The translations under genes were made by a program, and so were the position numbers. From Ecytonucleospora hepatopenaei (taxonomy: Eukaryota > Microsporidia > Enterocytozoonidae), in NCBI GenBank assembly GCA_026692725.1, contig JAPMUG010000001.1, forward strand, positions 620,001 to 684,000: a DNA stretch of 64,000 nucleotides. The letters are read 5' to 3'. Under the pieces are notes generated by a model, which was not told the origin of the DNA, ran no database searches, and worked only from the letters and a program-made list of their open reading frames with translations. Of this stretch, positions 53,063 to 61,427 are shown piece by piece (positions within the stretch are counted from its first letter, which is position 1; every line of letters starts with the position of its first letter).

Positions 53063-54880
53063 TTATTTATTCTTTACCAAAAGCAATCCAAATTCCTCAA
53101 GATCTTTGTAAAATTCATTTACAAAAAAGTCCACCTTTTCAAGAGGCAACAGATATTCAGACACTAAAAACTCAATCACATTCATTCCAAATTTTTCTGC
53201 ATCTTTTACATCACACAAACCTATTTGAAACCTTCTGTTTACTATGTCTCCTATAAATATAGCATGTTCTTGTTCAAAAACATATAACACTTCTGCGTAT
53301 GTAAACAAATATTTTGCATAAACACGTTTAAAATATTTTTTTGAGTATTTTCTAAAGAAAAACGCACGTGAGCCATAGTGCATGGTCAAATGTTTAGCAT
53401 ATTCAACATCAACATTTAACTTAGATGCAACTTCGTAAAATAAACCATTTGAATAGTTTTCAGAACCCAAAATCTTAACATATTTTGTTATGCTATTTGT
53501 AAAATCAAATATTAATGCGTAATTTTTACGCAAATGGTTCATTGTTGTTTCTGCAGCTTTTCTATAAGTGGTCCATTTTCCACCCGTAACCGTAATTATA
53601 CCGTCTTTATCAATTATTTTATAATTTCTTACTATATTTTCTGTATTTTTTTCTTTGCTTTTAATTAAAGGTCTAACACCTGACCAAATGGAAGTAATTT
53701 CACTTCTTTTTATTTTATGTTGGTTGTATTTTTGAACTTCTTTTAATAAAAAAATCAAGTCCTTTTCCTTTGGAATTATGTCATCTGGCCCAAATCCTCT
53801 TGTTTCCGTAGAGCCTGCTATTATTTTGTCTTTAAATGGAATAATAAACAACATTCTACCATCTGCGGTTCTTCTGTCCACCATTCCCATATTTTCAGGT
53901 GCATATTTTAAAGGTAAACTAATATGCGATCCTACACTATGTACCATTATATTTTGATGCTCTTTAAAATTTTTTGACTTTTCATAATCATTTAAACCCT
54001 CTTTATCTCTGCTTAGTGAACAAAAGTTTTTTCTAAGAATAAAATCTGTATATGGACCAGTTGCATTTATTAAGATTTTACTTTTAATCACAAATATTTC
54101 ATCTTTGTATAAATCCTTACATGTTGTGTATTTAATTCCATGAACACATTTAGTGTCAATAACCTTAGCATAATTTAAACAAGTTAAACCATAATATTCA
54201 GCTGTAAGAACAAGCATTATATTTAAACGAGAATCATTAAATGTTCCGTCGAAATATACCATGCCACCAACAAGCATTCTTTTTTGAATTTGACCAAAAT
54301 ATTTGCTTACAACATCTTTGTTTACAAAATAGCTTCTTCCTAATGATTTTCCAAAAGAAAGCAAATCATAAATTTTAAGCATTAACCAATAAAAAACAAC
54401 CATACTTTTTTTATATAATGGCACAAGAATTTTTACAGTAGAAGATAAATATGGACTATTGTTCATAATAATGTGTCTTTCATTTAACGCGTCAATTACA
54501 AGTTTCAATTGCTGTAAATTTGCAGTTTTCATAACTTTTTCTAAATATCTAACTCCACCATGTAAAAGTTTTGTGGATTTAGAACTAGTACCACTTCCAA
54601 AATCTCCTTTTTCTACTAAACATACCTTTAATCCCTGTGTCGCTGCTTCCAAAGCTATACCTGCACCCGTTGAACCCCCTCCAATAATGCAAATGTCAAA
54701 AATTGTGCCTTTTATTATTTTCTTATGAGAGTCCCTTGAGCCGATAATAAAATTTGCTTCGTGTGGTTTTTCTTGTTTTAAAGCCTCCGCTTTTGTTTTA
54801 TCACTTTTTATCTTTTTTAACCTGAAATAAGTAGTGGTTAAAAACAAAATTATCAAAGACAAAATAAATCTTAAAATCAT
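53063..54880 (-). CDS. GUT2: FAD-linked glycerol-3-phosphate dehydrogenase (mitosomal type)
   Basis: 605 residues (yeast Gut2 649). An N-terminal hydrophobic segment with a basic follow-up (LRFILSLIILFLTTTYFRLKK) would anchor it in the mitosome. The FAD-binding CIIGGGSTGAGIALEAATQG lies at about 67-86, followed by GTSSKSTKLLHGGVRYLE, a conserved NATGPYTD and a TVTGGKWTTYRKAAE block. It passes electrons from glycerol-3-phosphate to quinone. In microsporidia this enzyme, with alternative oxidase when present, reoxidises cytosolic NADH. A C-terminal helical domain is retained. No CCC motif is seen. Confidence 0.95.
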   Translation of the reverse strand: MILRFILSLIILFLTTTYFRLKKIKSDKTKAEALKQEKPHEANFIIGSRDSHKKIIKGTIFDICIIGGGSTGAGIALEAATQGLKVCLVEKGDFGSGTSSKSTKLLHGGVRYLEKVMKTANLQQLKLVIDALNERHIIMNNSPYLSSTVKILVPLYKKSMVVFYWLMLKIYDLLSFGKSLGRSYFVNKDVVSKYFGQIQKRMLVGGMVYFDGTFNDSRLNIMLVLTAEYYGLTCLNYAKVIDTKCVHGIKYTTCKDLYKDEIFVIKSKILINATGPYTDFILRKNFCSLSRDKEGLNDYEKSKNFKEHQNIMVHSVGSHISLPLKYAPENMGMVDRRTADGRMLFIIPFKDKIIAGSTETRGFGPDDIIPKEKDLIFLLKEVQKYNQHKIKRSEITSIWSGVRPLIKSKEKNTENIVRNYKIIDKDGIITVTGGKWTTYRKAAETTMNHLRKNYALIFDFTNSITKYVKILGSENYSNGLFYEVASKLNVDVEYAKHLTMHYGSRAFFFRKYSKKYFKRVYAKYLFTYAEVLYVFEQEHAIFIGDIVNRRFQIGLCDVKDAEKFGMNVIEFLVSEYLLPLEKVDFFVNEFYKDLEEFGLLLVKNK

Positions 54881-55013
54881 GATAATAAAGATTTAAACGC
54901 TTTATTTGTTCGTTTCATATTAAAACATTACATTACAATCAATAACACGTTAAACTACTGTTAATAAATAATTGGTTAAGTTTAGATAAAGTACAAAAAA
55001 TACCCCTAAATAA

Positions 55014-56054
55014 ATGGATGTACGTAATAAATTAATCAAGAACATTGAAAAAAGTGTAGAACACTGTGAATTTATAGCAGTAAAGAAATGCAAATCTGAC
55101 ATTCAAACAATAGAAAATGATGTAAACAGAACATATTTTAAATATTCTGTAATCTATGGGAAGAAAACACACCTTAAAATATACAAAAACATTTTGTTTG
55201 AAATGTTCAGAGATATTCCTGTGCCTTATTATCAGGGAATGATTGAAATTGGCGGTGTGCTAGTTGAAGCATTTTTATCAGAAAAAGTCAGGTCAATAGA
55301 TTTAACAAGTGAACATTTTGATGCCAATAAAATTGTAAGAGAATTGAGTTCTACATCAATGGAGAATTTAAAAAAACTAAGAGAAAATCATGCAAAAAAT
55401 GCAAAAAAAGTCAATAAAAAAGAAATTTTAGATTCAAGTGAAACAGAAAGTTTACAAGATATTTCTGAAGATATTGTGTTTGAAACAGATAGTTTTTATT
55501 TTCACCTTGAAGATAATCAGAAAAAATATATAGATTTTAAAAAAGAAAATAGAAAAACAATAGAAACAATTAAAAATGGTCTTACTGAATTGTTAAGAAA
55601 AGTGTACATTCCACTTGTTTCAAATAACTTTAAATTGTATAAAGAATACAATTCTATATTTTGTGCATTTATGCATTCAAAAGGAGTGAAAATATCTAAA
55701 ATGTGTTCTTTCTTAACAGCAAAACATATTTTGACATTTTTTTGCAGAGATATGAGGAATGTAGATGACATATACGTAATTTTTAACACTCTCCTCGAAA
55801 AGGATCCTTTTGTTTTATTTGTAATTCTGGGTGTTTTACGTGATCAAATTGAAGTAGCGCCAAAAATGGATCAATCCGACAAGTGTGTTTTACCCGATAA
55901 CTTTTCACAAAAAATAAAAGAATGTAAGCAAGAAATTCAAAAAACACAAGAGGAAATGAAAAAGGGAAATTCCACTTTTATAATTGCTGGTGCCGTAACA
56001 AGTGCAGTTGCCATTGGAGCTGCCATATTTTTTGGTTTCAAACAAAACAAATAA
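55014..56054 (+). CDS. GYP8: Membrane-anchored TBC Rab GAP, Gyp8/TBC1D20-like
   Basis: 346 residues. The arginine-finger motif TIENDVNRT (R39) and glutamine-finger motif PYYQGM (71-76, with the YYQG form used by TBC1D20/Gyp8) are intact. The TBC domain is interrupted by an acidic-basic linker (about 115-170). A C-terminal hydrophobic stretch (FIIAGAVTSAVAIGAAIFFG) is a tail anchor, as in TBC1D20 and Gyp8. The family acts on Rab1/Ypt1 in the ER. CCCCTAAATAAATG precedes the start. Confidence 0.8.
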   Translation: MDVRNKLIKNIEKSVEHCEFIAVKKCKSDIQTIENDVNRTYFKYSVIYGKKTHLKIYKNILFEMFRDIPVPYYQGMIEIGGVLVEAFLSEKVRSIDLTSEHFDANKIVRELSSTSMENLKKLRENHAKNAKKVNKKEILDSSETESLQDISEDIVFETDSFYFHLEDNQKKYIDFKKENRKTIETIKNGLTELLRKVYIPLVSNNFKLYKEYNSIFCAFMHSKGVKISKMCSFLTAKHILTFFCRDMRNVDDIYVIFNTLLEKDPFVLFVILGVLRDQIEVAPKMDQSDKCVLPDNFSQKIKECKQEIQKTQEEMKKGNSTFIIAGAVTSAVAIGAAIFFGFKQNK

Positions 56055-56061
56055 AATTTTA

Positions 56062-56592
56062 TTAGGAATTTTCTATTTTATTAAGTTCATCCATTATTTT
56101 TTCAAAATTACAATATTTTTTTGTGCTTTCTATAATGCTACTATCGTAAATAAGTATTCTTGTTTTTTTATTAACTAAGTTTTTTGTTATATGTTTTATT
56201 TCATGGAATCTTTCGCAGTCCAAATTTTCACTTATTTTGTCTTCTGAATATCCTCTTTCAACATACCTATTGTAGAGAACCTCTAAATTACACTGAACAA
56301 CAATAATAATGTCAAAAAAGCCATCAACAATTAGATTTTCTACAATTTCTGGGTCGTGGGTATCAAAAATAACGTTTTTTTCTTTATGTATTTTATTTTT
56401 AAAATAATCGCACACTCTATTTAAGCTATACTCATAAGAATCGTGTTTGGTAGAAAAAGAATCGTATAGTTTATTTTCTTTTATATCCAAACTGCTATTG
56501 ACATATAAATATCCATCATTATTTTCTGTAAATTTTTTACAAAAAGTTGTTTTTCCTGTTCCAGGCGTTCCTGTTACTAAAAATTTAGCCAT
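56062..56592 (-). CDS. FAP7: Fap7/AK6-type adenylate kinase, ribosome assembly ATPase
   Basis: 176 residues (human AK6 172). The P-loop VTGTPGTGKT spans 6-15. A SYEYSLNRVCDYF segment, the substrate-lid VIFDTHDPEIVENL, and VLYNRYVERGYSEDKISENLDCERF match Fap7/AK6. It acts with Rps14 in final 18S rRNA cleavage and 40S maturation. CCC touches the ATG (CCCATG). It is convergent with GYP8 by 7 bases and ends 12 bases from SLD5. Confidence 0.93.
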   Translation of the reverse strand: MAKFLVTGTPGTGKTTFCKKFTENNDGYLYVNSSLDIKENKLYDSFSTKHDSYEYSLNRVCDYFKNKIHKEKNVIFDTHDPEIVENLIVDGFFDIIIVVQCNLEVLYNRYVERGYSEDKISENLDCERFHEIKHITKNLVNKKTRILIYDSSIIESTKKYCNFEKIMDELNKIENS

Positions 56593-56595
56593 GGG
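56593..56595 (-). promoter_or_regulatory. CCC directly abutting the FAP7 start
   Basis: On the minus strand the triplet precedes the ATG without a gap, inside the 12-base spacer behind SLD5. Confidence 0.5.
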
Positions 56596-56604
56596 TTTAT
56601 TTTT

Positions 56605-57153
56605 TCATAAAATTTCTTCAATTTTATCTTGTTTAAAAAGATGTTTGACATCACTTTTTTTAATAAAATACATTCTACCCTTAACAATATCAATGAATTC
56701 ATTATTCGTCAAAATAACACCACAGTCTTCTTTTGCCATAATTTTTGTATAAAAATCCAAAGGTGGACTTCTACTGATGGTCTTAAAGAATTTCATATAG
56801 CTCTTTTCCACAAGTTTTTCAAAATTTTTCTCAAACATTATTTCGTCCAAAGACAAGGTTTCTCTTAAAATTTCCTGTTTATTTAAAACAAGTTGTTCTA
56901 TCTTCATTATTCTATTATATATGTATGTTTTGAGCAATCTTTCATTCCTTTCTTTATATTTTAAAAGCAATGCATAATTGACAGAAACTTTGTTGGAAGT
57001 TTCTTCTTCATTTATCTGAAGGCTTATTTGTGAAATTTGATTCTCTAAATATTCTGTTTCTTCCAATAAATTTGAAATCACAGCATTGTTGTATCTAACA
57101 AGTTTTTTGTTTTTTATTTCAGTGAAAATTTCATTAAAGTTTGTCAAAACCAT
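56605..57153 (-). CDS. SLD5: GINS complex subunit Sld5
   Basis: 182 residues. A helical A domain (about 15-115, with LKYKERNERLLKTYIYNRIMKIE in two blocks) is followed by the B domain motif SPPLDFYTKIMAKEDCGVIL and an ending with K..VKHLFKQDKIEEIL. The last part matches Sld5 (V-R-..-G......I....K....L.....E..I..G.(L/I)E.I). GINS with Cdc45 and Mcm2-7 forms the replicative helicase and contacts polymerase epsilon, encoded at 18-23.5 kb. CCCTAAAATG fixes the start. Confidence 0.75.
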   Translation of the reverse strand: MVLTNFNEIFTEIKNKKLVRYNNAVISNLLEETEYLENQISQISLQINEEETSNKVSVNYALLLKYKERNERLLKTYIYNRIMKIEQLVLNKQEILRETLSLDEIMFEKNFEKLVEKSYMKFFKTISRSPPLDFYTKIMAKEDCGVILTNNEFIDIVKGRMYFIKKSDVKHLFKQDKIEEIL

Positions 57154-57183
57154 TTTAGGGTAAACAAAAGAAAACCAAATATT

Positions 57184-57681
57184 TTATTTTTTAAGATCAA
57201 CTTCTTCTGTTGTTGAATCGTCCACTGCATATTTGAGCGTCCATTCTCTTGCAATGGCATTGTGTTCTTCCCTGCAATTCAAAAATTTTTCTGCTGCGTC
57301 TCTATTTAAAGGATCAGAAGGGTTTGGCTCATTCATCAAGGAAGAAATTGAAATCAACACCTTGTCAATGGTAAGCGCAGGTGACCATTGATTTTTTAAA
57401 ATATCTAAACAAAGGTGCTTTCCATGGACATTGCAGTGAAATATTTTTGTGCAAAATTCAATTTTAGGTGGTTTAAAAGGATAGTCTGTGGGAAAAGTAA
57501 TGTTTAATTTAAAAACACCCCCCTCATAAGGTGTATCCTTAGGTCCAATTATTATACCATACCATTTGTACAGATTAGAAGGATCTATTGGGGCAGCACT
57601 GATATTTTCTTCTTTTGACTTTTCCATTGTTTCTACCTCCTTCATAAGTCTTTTGATGCACCCATTTTTCAAAACAGACAT
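57184..57681 (-). CDS. Ubc4/UBE2D-type ubiquitin-conjugating enzyme with HCN motif
   Basis: 165 residues from the ATG at 57681, selected by CCCCCTATTATG over a longer frame. The UBC fold is intact: GPKDTPYEGGVFKLNITFP, TDYPFKPPKIEF, active-site LCLDILKNQWSPALT (Cys91), and the AREWTLKYAV end as in Ubc4/UBE2D. The conserved HPN triad is HCN (82-84): Pro is replaced by Cys, while the catalytic-support Asn remains. The C terminus has about ten extra acidic residues. It passes ubiquitin to E3 ligases or substrates. Close similarity to Ubc4/5 argues for a main-line E2. Confidence 0.88.
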   Translation of the reverse strand: MSVLKNGCIKRLMKEVETMEKSKEENISAAPIDPSNLYKWYGIIIGPKDTPYEGGVFKLNITFPTDYPFKPPKIEFCTKIFHCNVHGKHLCLDILKNQWSPALTIDKVLISISSLMNEPNPSDPLNRDAAEKFLNCREEHNAIAREWTLKYAVDDSTTEEVDLKK

Positions 57682-57808
57682 AATAGGGGGAAAAAGTTTG
57701 AAAATGAAAATAAACAAATAAACTTGATTTTAATGATGAAATATTCAATAAAAACATTTAAAGACTAAACACTACAAAAATAAAATAATTTCAAAATTTA
57801 ACCCTGAA

Positions 57809-59377
57809 ATGTTTAATGACAATTTTAAAAGCAACTTTAATACCGATGAGTCTGAAAAACAACAGGAATTTATTAAAGATTTGCACAGAAAAGGCGTAAG
57901 TCTCAGAGAATATTTCAACGAAATAATTTCTAATAAAAGGGAAATAGATAGAATTAAAAATACAAGAGAATTAAATCAAAAAGAAATGTATTATGAAATA
58001 CAAGAAAACCAAAGATTTAACAATTTTATACAACATTTTGGCAAATTTATTTTCAAACGTAAAAATGGATACGGAAGTTTTAGCGTAGAACATTTTGTAT
58101 CTTTTCACATTTCACAAAATAAACTTATGCAAAGCAGCATGGAGCGGGCAACATCTCAAAAAAATGAGGAAACTTCAAATATTATAAAAAGTTCACATCC
58201 TGTGAATCAAGCAATGTATTCTGAAAAATTTAGAGACAATATAGTGTTTGAAAAACAGGGACAATATAACATGCAAAATAATGTTAATGGAAATTTAAAC
58301 ATGTCTTTAGGGAAAAAAATTAAAAACATTGATATTAATGATATTTTAAATGATTTTGATCAAAGAAACAATAGACTTATGGCTTTTCAAAAACAGCATG
58401 GTGTTTTTTCTCCAAATATAAACGGTGGTTTTGTACAATCTAACGCAGCAACTCTTCACAATTTAAATAATTTAAGAGGTAAAAGGGAACATTTACAAAT
58501 GCAAAATATTATTAATAATGGTAGTAGTTCACAACATAATGTTTCCAATTTAAATGGGTTAGGTCCAGGAAATTTTAATATATACACACGCCCAAACAAT
58601 GTTTATAACCAAATGAATGCTCAGCATTTACATGAATTAAAATCGCAAAAAATACAAAATAAAACAAAAGGAAAGCAGCGTAATAAAAATAGTGCTGAAA
58701 AAACTCTAATTTCTGCAAAAACAAATGAGTCAGGTGGACGTAGCAATTTTATAGATGATTTTGTTGTAGATAGCGTTACTTTGAATAAAAGTGATGTTCC
58801 AAAAATACCGGTGGTGCCTGTTATTCCCAAGAGTTATTCTAACAAACTTATAGGCGCTAAATGCAACTTTTCTATAAATTTTGAAATCGACCCATATGAA
58901 GAAAAAAGAACAAAGATAGAAAATTTGATAGATTTAAAGTTATTTAATGGTGAAAATGAATTTTTAACACCCACAGAACAAGTTGCTCTTGATTTAGACA
59001 TGTTTTTACATACTTTAATTGATAATGCATGTGCAATTTCTAACACGAGAAAAAATAAAAAAATACTTTTAAAAGATGTTGAGTTTGCCTATGACATTTT
59101 AAAATATCGCAAAAAACATTTAATAGTGAAGATAGATCAAAAAAACCTTAATAAACAAATTTATTTACTACTTTTTTGTTTTTTAATTTTGTTTCTGTCA
59201 ATATTAAATGTTTGTATTATTGACCCTGTTATTTCCATAGTATCCGTTTCTCCTACAATAATCACTTGTTTGACGTTACCATTTATAGTTAGTTTCTTAA
59301 TAATTCCCTTTAAAATTATAGGTTTTAAATATTCCTTATCCATAGTTTATGCTAAAACAAACAAAAATATTAATTAG
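57809..59377 (+). CDS. TAF12-like histone-fold protein with an unexpected hydrophobic tail
   Basis: 522 residues. A charged helical N terminus (1-110) is followed by a long Asn/Gln-rich linker (about 115-330). A histone-fold-like block lies at about 390-450 (LTPTEQVALDLDMFLHTLIDNACAI...KKILLKDVEFAYDIL), which resembles TAF12 (DDFIE..V..AC.LA.HR....L...DV...L). In TAF12 the protein ends soon after. Here about 70 hydrophobic residues follow from 59158 (LLLFCFLILFLSILNV and more), overlapping an antisense reading frame. Either the tail is real, or the natural stop has been lost. TAF12 pairs with TAF4 in TFIID. CCCTGAAATG supports the start. Confidence 0.5.
   Translation: MFNDNFKSNFNTDESEKQQEFIKDLHRKGVSLREYFNEIISNKREIDRIKNTRELNQKEMYYEIQENQRFNNFIQHFGKFIFKRKNGYGSFSVEHFVSFHISQNKLMQSSMERATSQKNEETSNIIKSSHPVNQAMYSEKFRDNIVFEKQGQYNMQNNVNGNLNMSLGKKIKNIDINDILNDFDQRNNRLMAFQKQHGVFSPNINGGFVQSNAATLHNLNNLRGKREHLQMQNIINNGSSSQHNVSNLNGLGPGNFNIYTRPNNVYNQMNAQHLHELKSQKIQNKTKGKQRNKNSAEKTLISAKTNESGGRSNFIDDFVVDSVTLNKSDVPKIPVVPVIPKSYSNKLIGAKCNFSINFEIDPYEEKRTKIENLIDLKLFNGENEFLTPTEQVALDLDMFLHTLIDNACAISNTRKNKKILLKDVEFAYDILKYRKKHLIVKIDQKNLNKQIYLLLFCFLILFLSILNVCIIDPVISIVSVSPTIITCLTLPFIVSFLIIPFKIIGFKYSLSIVYAKTNKNIN
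59161..59343 (-). CDS. Candidate small protein antisense to the TAF12-like tail (60 aa)
   Basis: A complete 61-codon frame with ATG at 59343, entirely inside the hydrophobic C-terminal extension of the gene on the other strand and 26 bases downstream of the stop of the minus-strand gene at 59370. Its product is basic and beta-rich (KPIILKGIIKKLTINGN, VKQVIIVGETDTMEI) and looks like a small barrel or OB fold. The N terminus MD.....PI.L recalls ribosomal protein eS28, but the invariant GRTGS and RNVKGPV blocks are absent. No CCC motif is present. It may be a chance frame. Confidence 0.3.
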   Translation of the reverse strand: MDKEYLKPIILKGIIKKLTINGNVKQVIIVGETDTMEITGSIIQTFNIDRNKIKKQKSSK

Positions 59378-60257
59378 GTTTGTTAAACATTTCTTTTTTT
59401 AAATCATCATATTCATATTCACGTAAAGGTTTTTTAGAAAATTTGTCAAAAACCATAAATGGATTTTTTTGAAGAACAGAATTGCATGGTTTTCTTTTAA
59501 GTATGGTTGAATCATTTTCAAACGATAATTTTTTACCACCATTAAGTTTCATCTGTTTATTATTTTTTAATATATTGATGTTTTCAAGTTTGTTTGATAG
59601 GGATGATGTAGATGTCTTTTTTTCTTTTGGCATCGTGAAATTTACAATTTTTTCATTGAGCATTTTTTTAAATACATTTAAGTTTTTATAAAAATTGTTT
59701 TCTGTTTTGATTTTTAAATAATAATTTTGTTCTTTAATGTCTTCTGCTTTTTGCTTTTCTTCATTCTTTTTACTAATCATTTCCTGTATTATTATGCGTG
59801 GCTCGCTGGTATCTAAGGTGCATAAATTATCTGTCAGGAAATTTGTTTGTTTTTCTTTTACAATAAAATTCGCGTCTTCATCAGTTTTTTCTTGTTTTAA
59901 AGTTTCTAATAAATGCTGTTCTTTTAAATTGTCTGATAAAAATTCAACTTCTTCTTTGAAAATATTTTTTTGTTGAATCTGTACGTCTTCAAAATAATCA
60001 GAATATCTTGTGTGATACAAATGTGTTTTATTTTGATTTTCATCAAATGTTGCTTTTTTATTATTTTTTACTATTCTTTCTGTGATTTCATTTTTATGCA
60101 TGTTAAAACCTGAAATAACGGGTTGTGCATCATTTTTGATATTTAAATTAACAGGTGCACTATTTATTTCATCGTCAGTTATCATTCTTTTAACCAAATT
60201 CCACCAACACTTTTCATTTGTTTCATTGTTCAAATGTCCATTATTAAAGGAAGTCAT
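59370..60257 (-). CDS. Unrecognised low-complexity protein (295 aa)
   Basis: Not recognised. CCCCTTTATG selects the ATG at 60257. The product is mostly hydrophilic, rich in Lys, Asn and Glu, with short conserved-looking patches (KCWWNLVKRM near the N terminus; NPFMVFDKFSKKPLREYEYD near the end). It is probably disordered with short binding motifs; chromatin or cytoskeletal roles are guesses only. Its last 8 bases overlap the end of the convergent TAF12-like gene. Confidence 0.55.
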   Translation of the reverse strand: MTSFNNGHLNNETNEKCWWNLVKRMITDDEINSAPVNLNIKNDAQPVISGFNMHKNEITERIVKNNKKATFDENQNKTHLYHTRYSDYFEDVQIQQKNIFKEEVEFLSDNLKEQHLLETLKQEKTDEDANFIVKEKQTNFLTDNLCTLDTSEPRIIIQEMISKKNEEKQKAEDIKEQNYYLKIKTENNFYKNLNVFKKMLNEKIVNFTMPKEKKTSTSSLSNKLENINILKNNKQMKLNGGKKLSFENDSTILKRKPCNSVLQKNPFMVFDKFSKKPLREYEYDDLKKEMFNKPN

Positions 60258-60311
60258 AAAGGGGAAAGTGTTTTTTATTTTGAAACTTTTTGTAAACAAT
60301 TTATTCAAATA

Positions 60312-61409
60312 TTAAATTTTGCTGTAAAAGTGTTTTAAATCATATTTTACATGGTTGCTTTCAGATTTGGTGTAGGTCCACTTTGGTCTAGTTTTGCACG
60401 TATCAAACTGGCATATCCATTTTAAGATGAAAAAATCAATTTTTTTGGTAAAAGTTTCAAAAGCATCTTCTTGCTGTTTTATATCACTCCATTTAGAACT
60501 GTGCTTATTTTCTAAGTGACTTTTAATATTCTCAACGCCGTCAAAAAATTTATGACATTCAATACATTCATATTCGTTTCTTTGGCTTTGTCTTATGTAA
60601 TTTTCAACAAAACTTTTACTAAAATTATAATCCAAGGACTTAAAATCGAAAGTTGACAAATCAGCAAGAATCGAAAGTTGTCTTTTTACAGAATCATTAA
60701 ACTTATGATTTGGACATTTATCAATCATTTCAGCAACACTGTCAAATTGTCTGCAACAAGAAGTACAAAAATTAAAATCTTTCCTTAACATAAAAGTTAT
60801 TTCTTCTGCAGAAAGGTTTTCAATATTTTCGTGTTTTTTTCCATTTAAATTAAAAATAAATGTGCAAATCGCCTTTAATTTTTTATTTGAAATACGATAA
60901 ACTTCCTTAATTGGTTTGATTTTGAGAAGTTCTTTGTCTTTAATATCCAATTCACCTGTAGCTTGAACATAAAAATCAATTGGGACTGTGTTTTTAACAT
61001 TTGTCTGCATTTCATATACATTTAAAACCCCTTCATGTGTATACATATCTTCTACTTCTTCTTTTAAATTTTTATGGATGCCTTTAGACCTACAAAAATA
61101 AAAATTCTCTGTATTTATTGGAAAAGTATATGAATAAATGCGATTGTCAAAACTTGTTCCACTTTCTTTCACATCTTTTTTATTAATATATCTGTTTTTA
61201 AACCAACCTGTGTGTCCAAATCTTTTAAATGCTTGTATTACACCATCTTTAAAAAATTCTTTTAAATAATTCATATAATTACCCACTGGATAAATTGAAT
61301 CATACTCATTTTTTGATATTAATACATAAAAAGAAAGTATTTTCTCATCATTTATTATACTGTCCTTATCACTGCTTTCATCATAACTTAAATTTCTTTT
61401 TTGTAGCAT
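60312..61409 (-). CDS. Ars2/SERRATE-like zinc-finger protein
   Basis: 365 residues. The C-terminal part contains a C2H2 finger (YECIECHKFFDGVENIKSHL...H) followed directly by a helix pattern typical of Ars2/SERRATE, where the finger is followed by K..E...F..F. The N-terminal half (NYMNYLKEFFKDGVIQAFKRF) fits the family's helical start, and a CTSCCRQFDS cluster gives a further possible metal site. Ars2 links the nuclear cap-binding complex to RNA processing and decay. It is less than half the length of human ARS2 (876). Start by CCCTTATG. CFT2, another RNA 3'-end factor, is the upstream neighbour on this strand. Confidence 0.6.
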   Translation of the reverse strand: MLQKRNLSYDESSDKDSIINDEKILSFYVLISKNEYDSIYPVGNYMNYLKEFFKDGVIQAFKRFGHTGWFKNRYINKKDVKESGTSFDNRIYSYTFPINTENFYFCRSKGIHKNLKEEVEDMYTHEGVLNVYEMQTNVKNTVPIDFYVQATGELDIKDKELLKIKPIKEVYRISNKKLKAICTFIFNLNGKKHENIENLSAEEITFMLRKDFNFCTSCCRQFDSVAEMIDKCPNHKFNDSVKRQLSILADLSTFDFKSLDYNFSKSFVENYIRQSQRNEYECIECHKFFDGVENIKSHLENKHSSKWSDIKQQEDAFETFTKKIDFFILKWICQFDTCKTRPKWTYTKSESNHVKYDLKHFYSKI

Positions 61410-61427
61410 AAGGGTTTAATAAAAATT

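Noticed and set aside
59161..59343. Ribosomal protein eS28 as identity of the antisense frame
   Set aside because: Only the MD.....PI.L start and an SII triplet fit; the nearly invariant GRTGS, QVRVEF and RNVKGPV blocks are missing.
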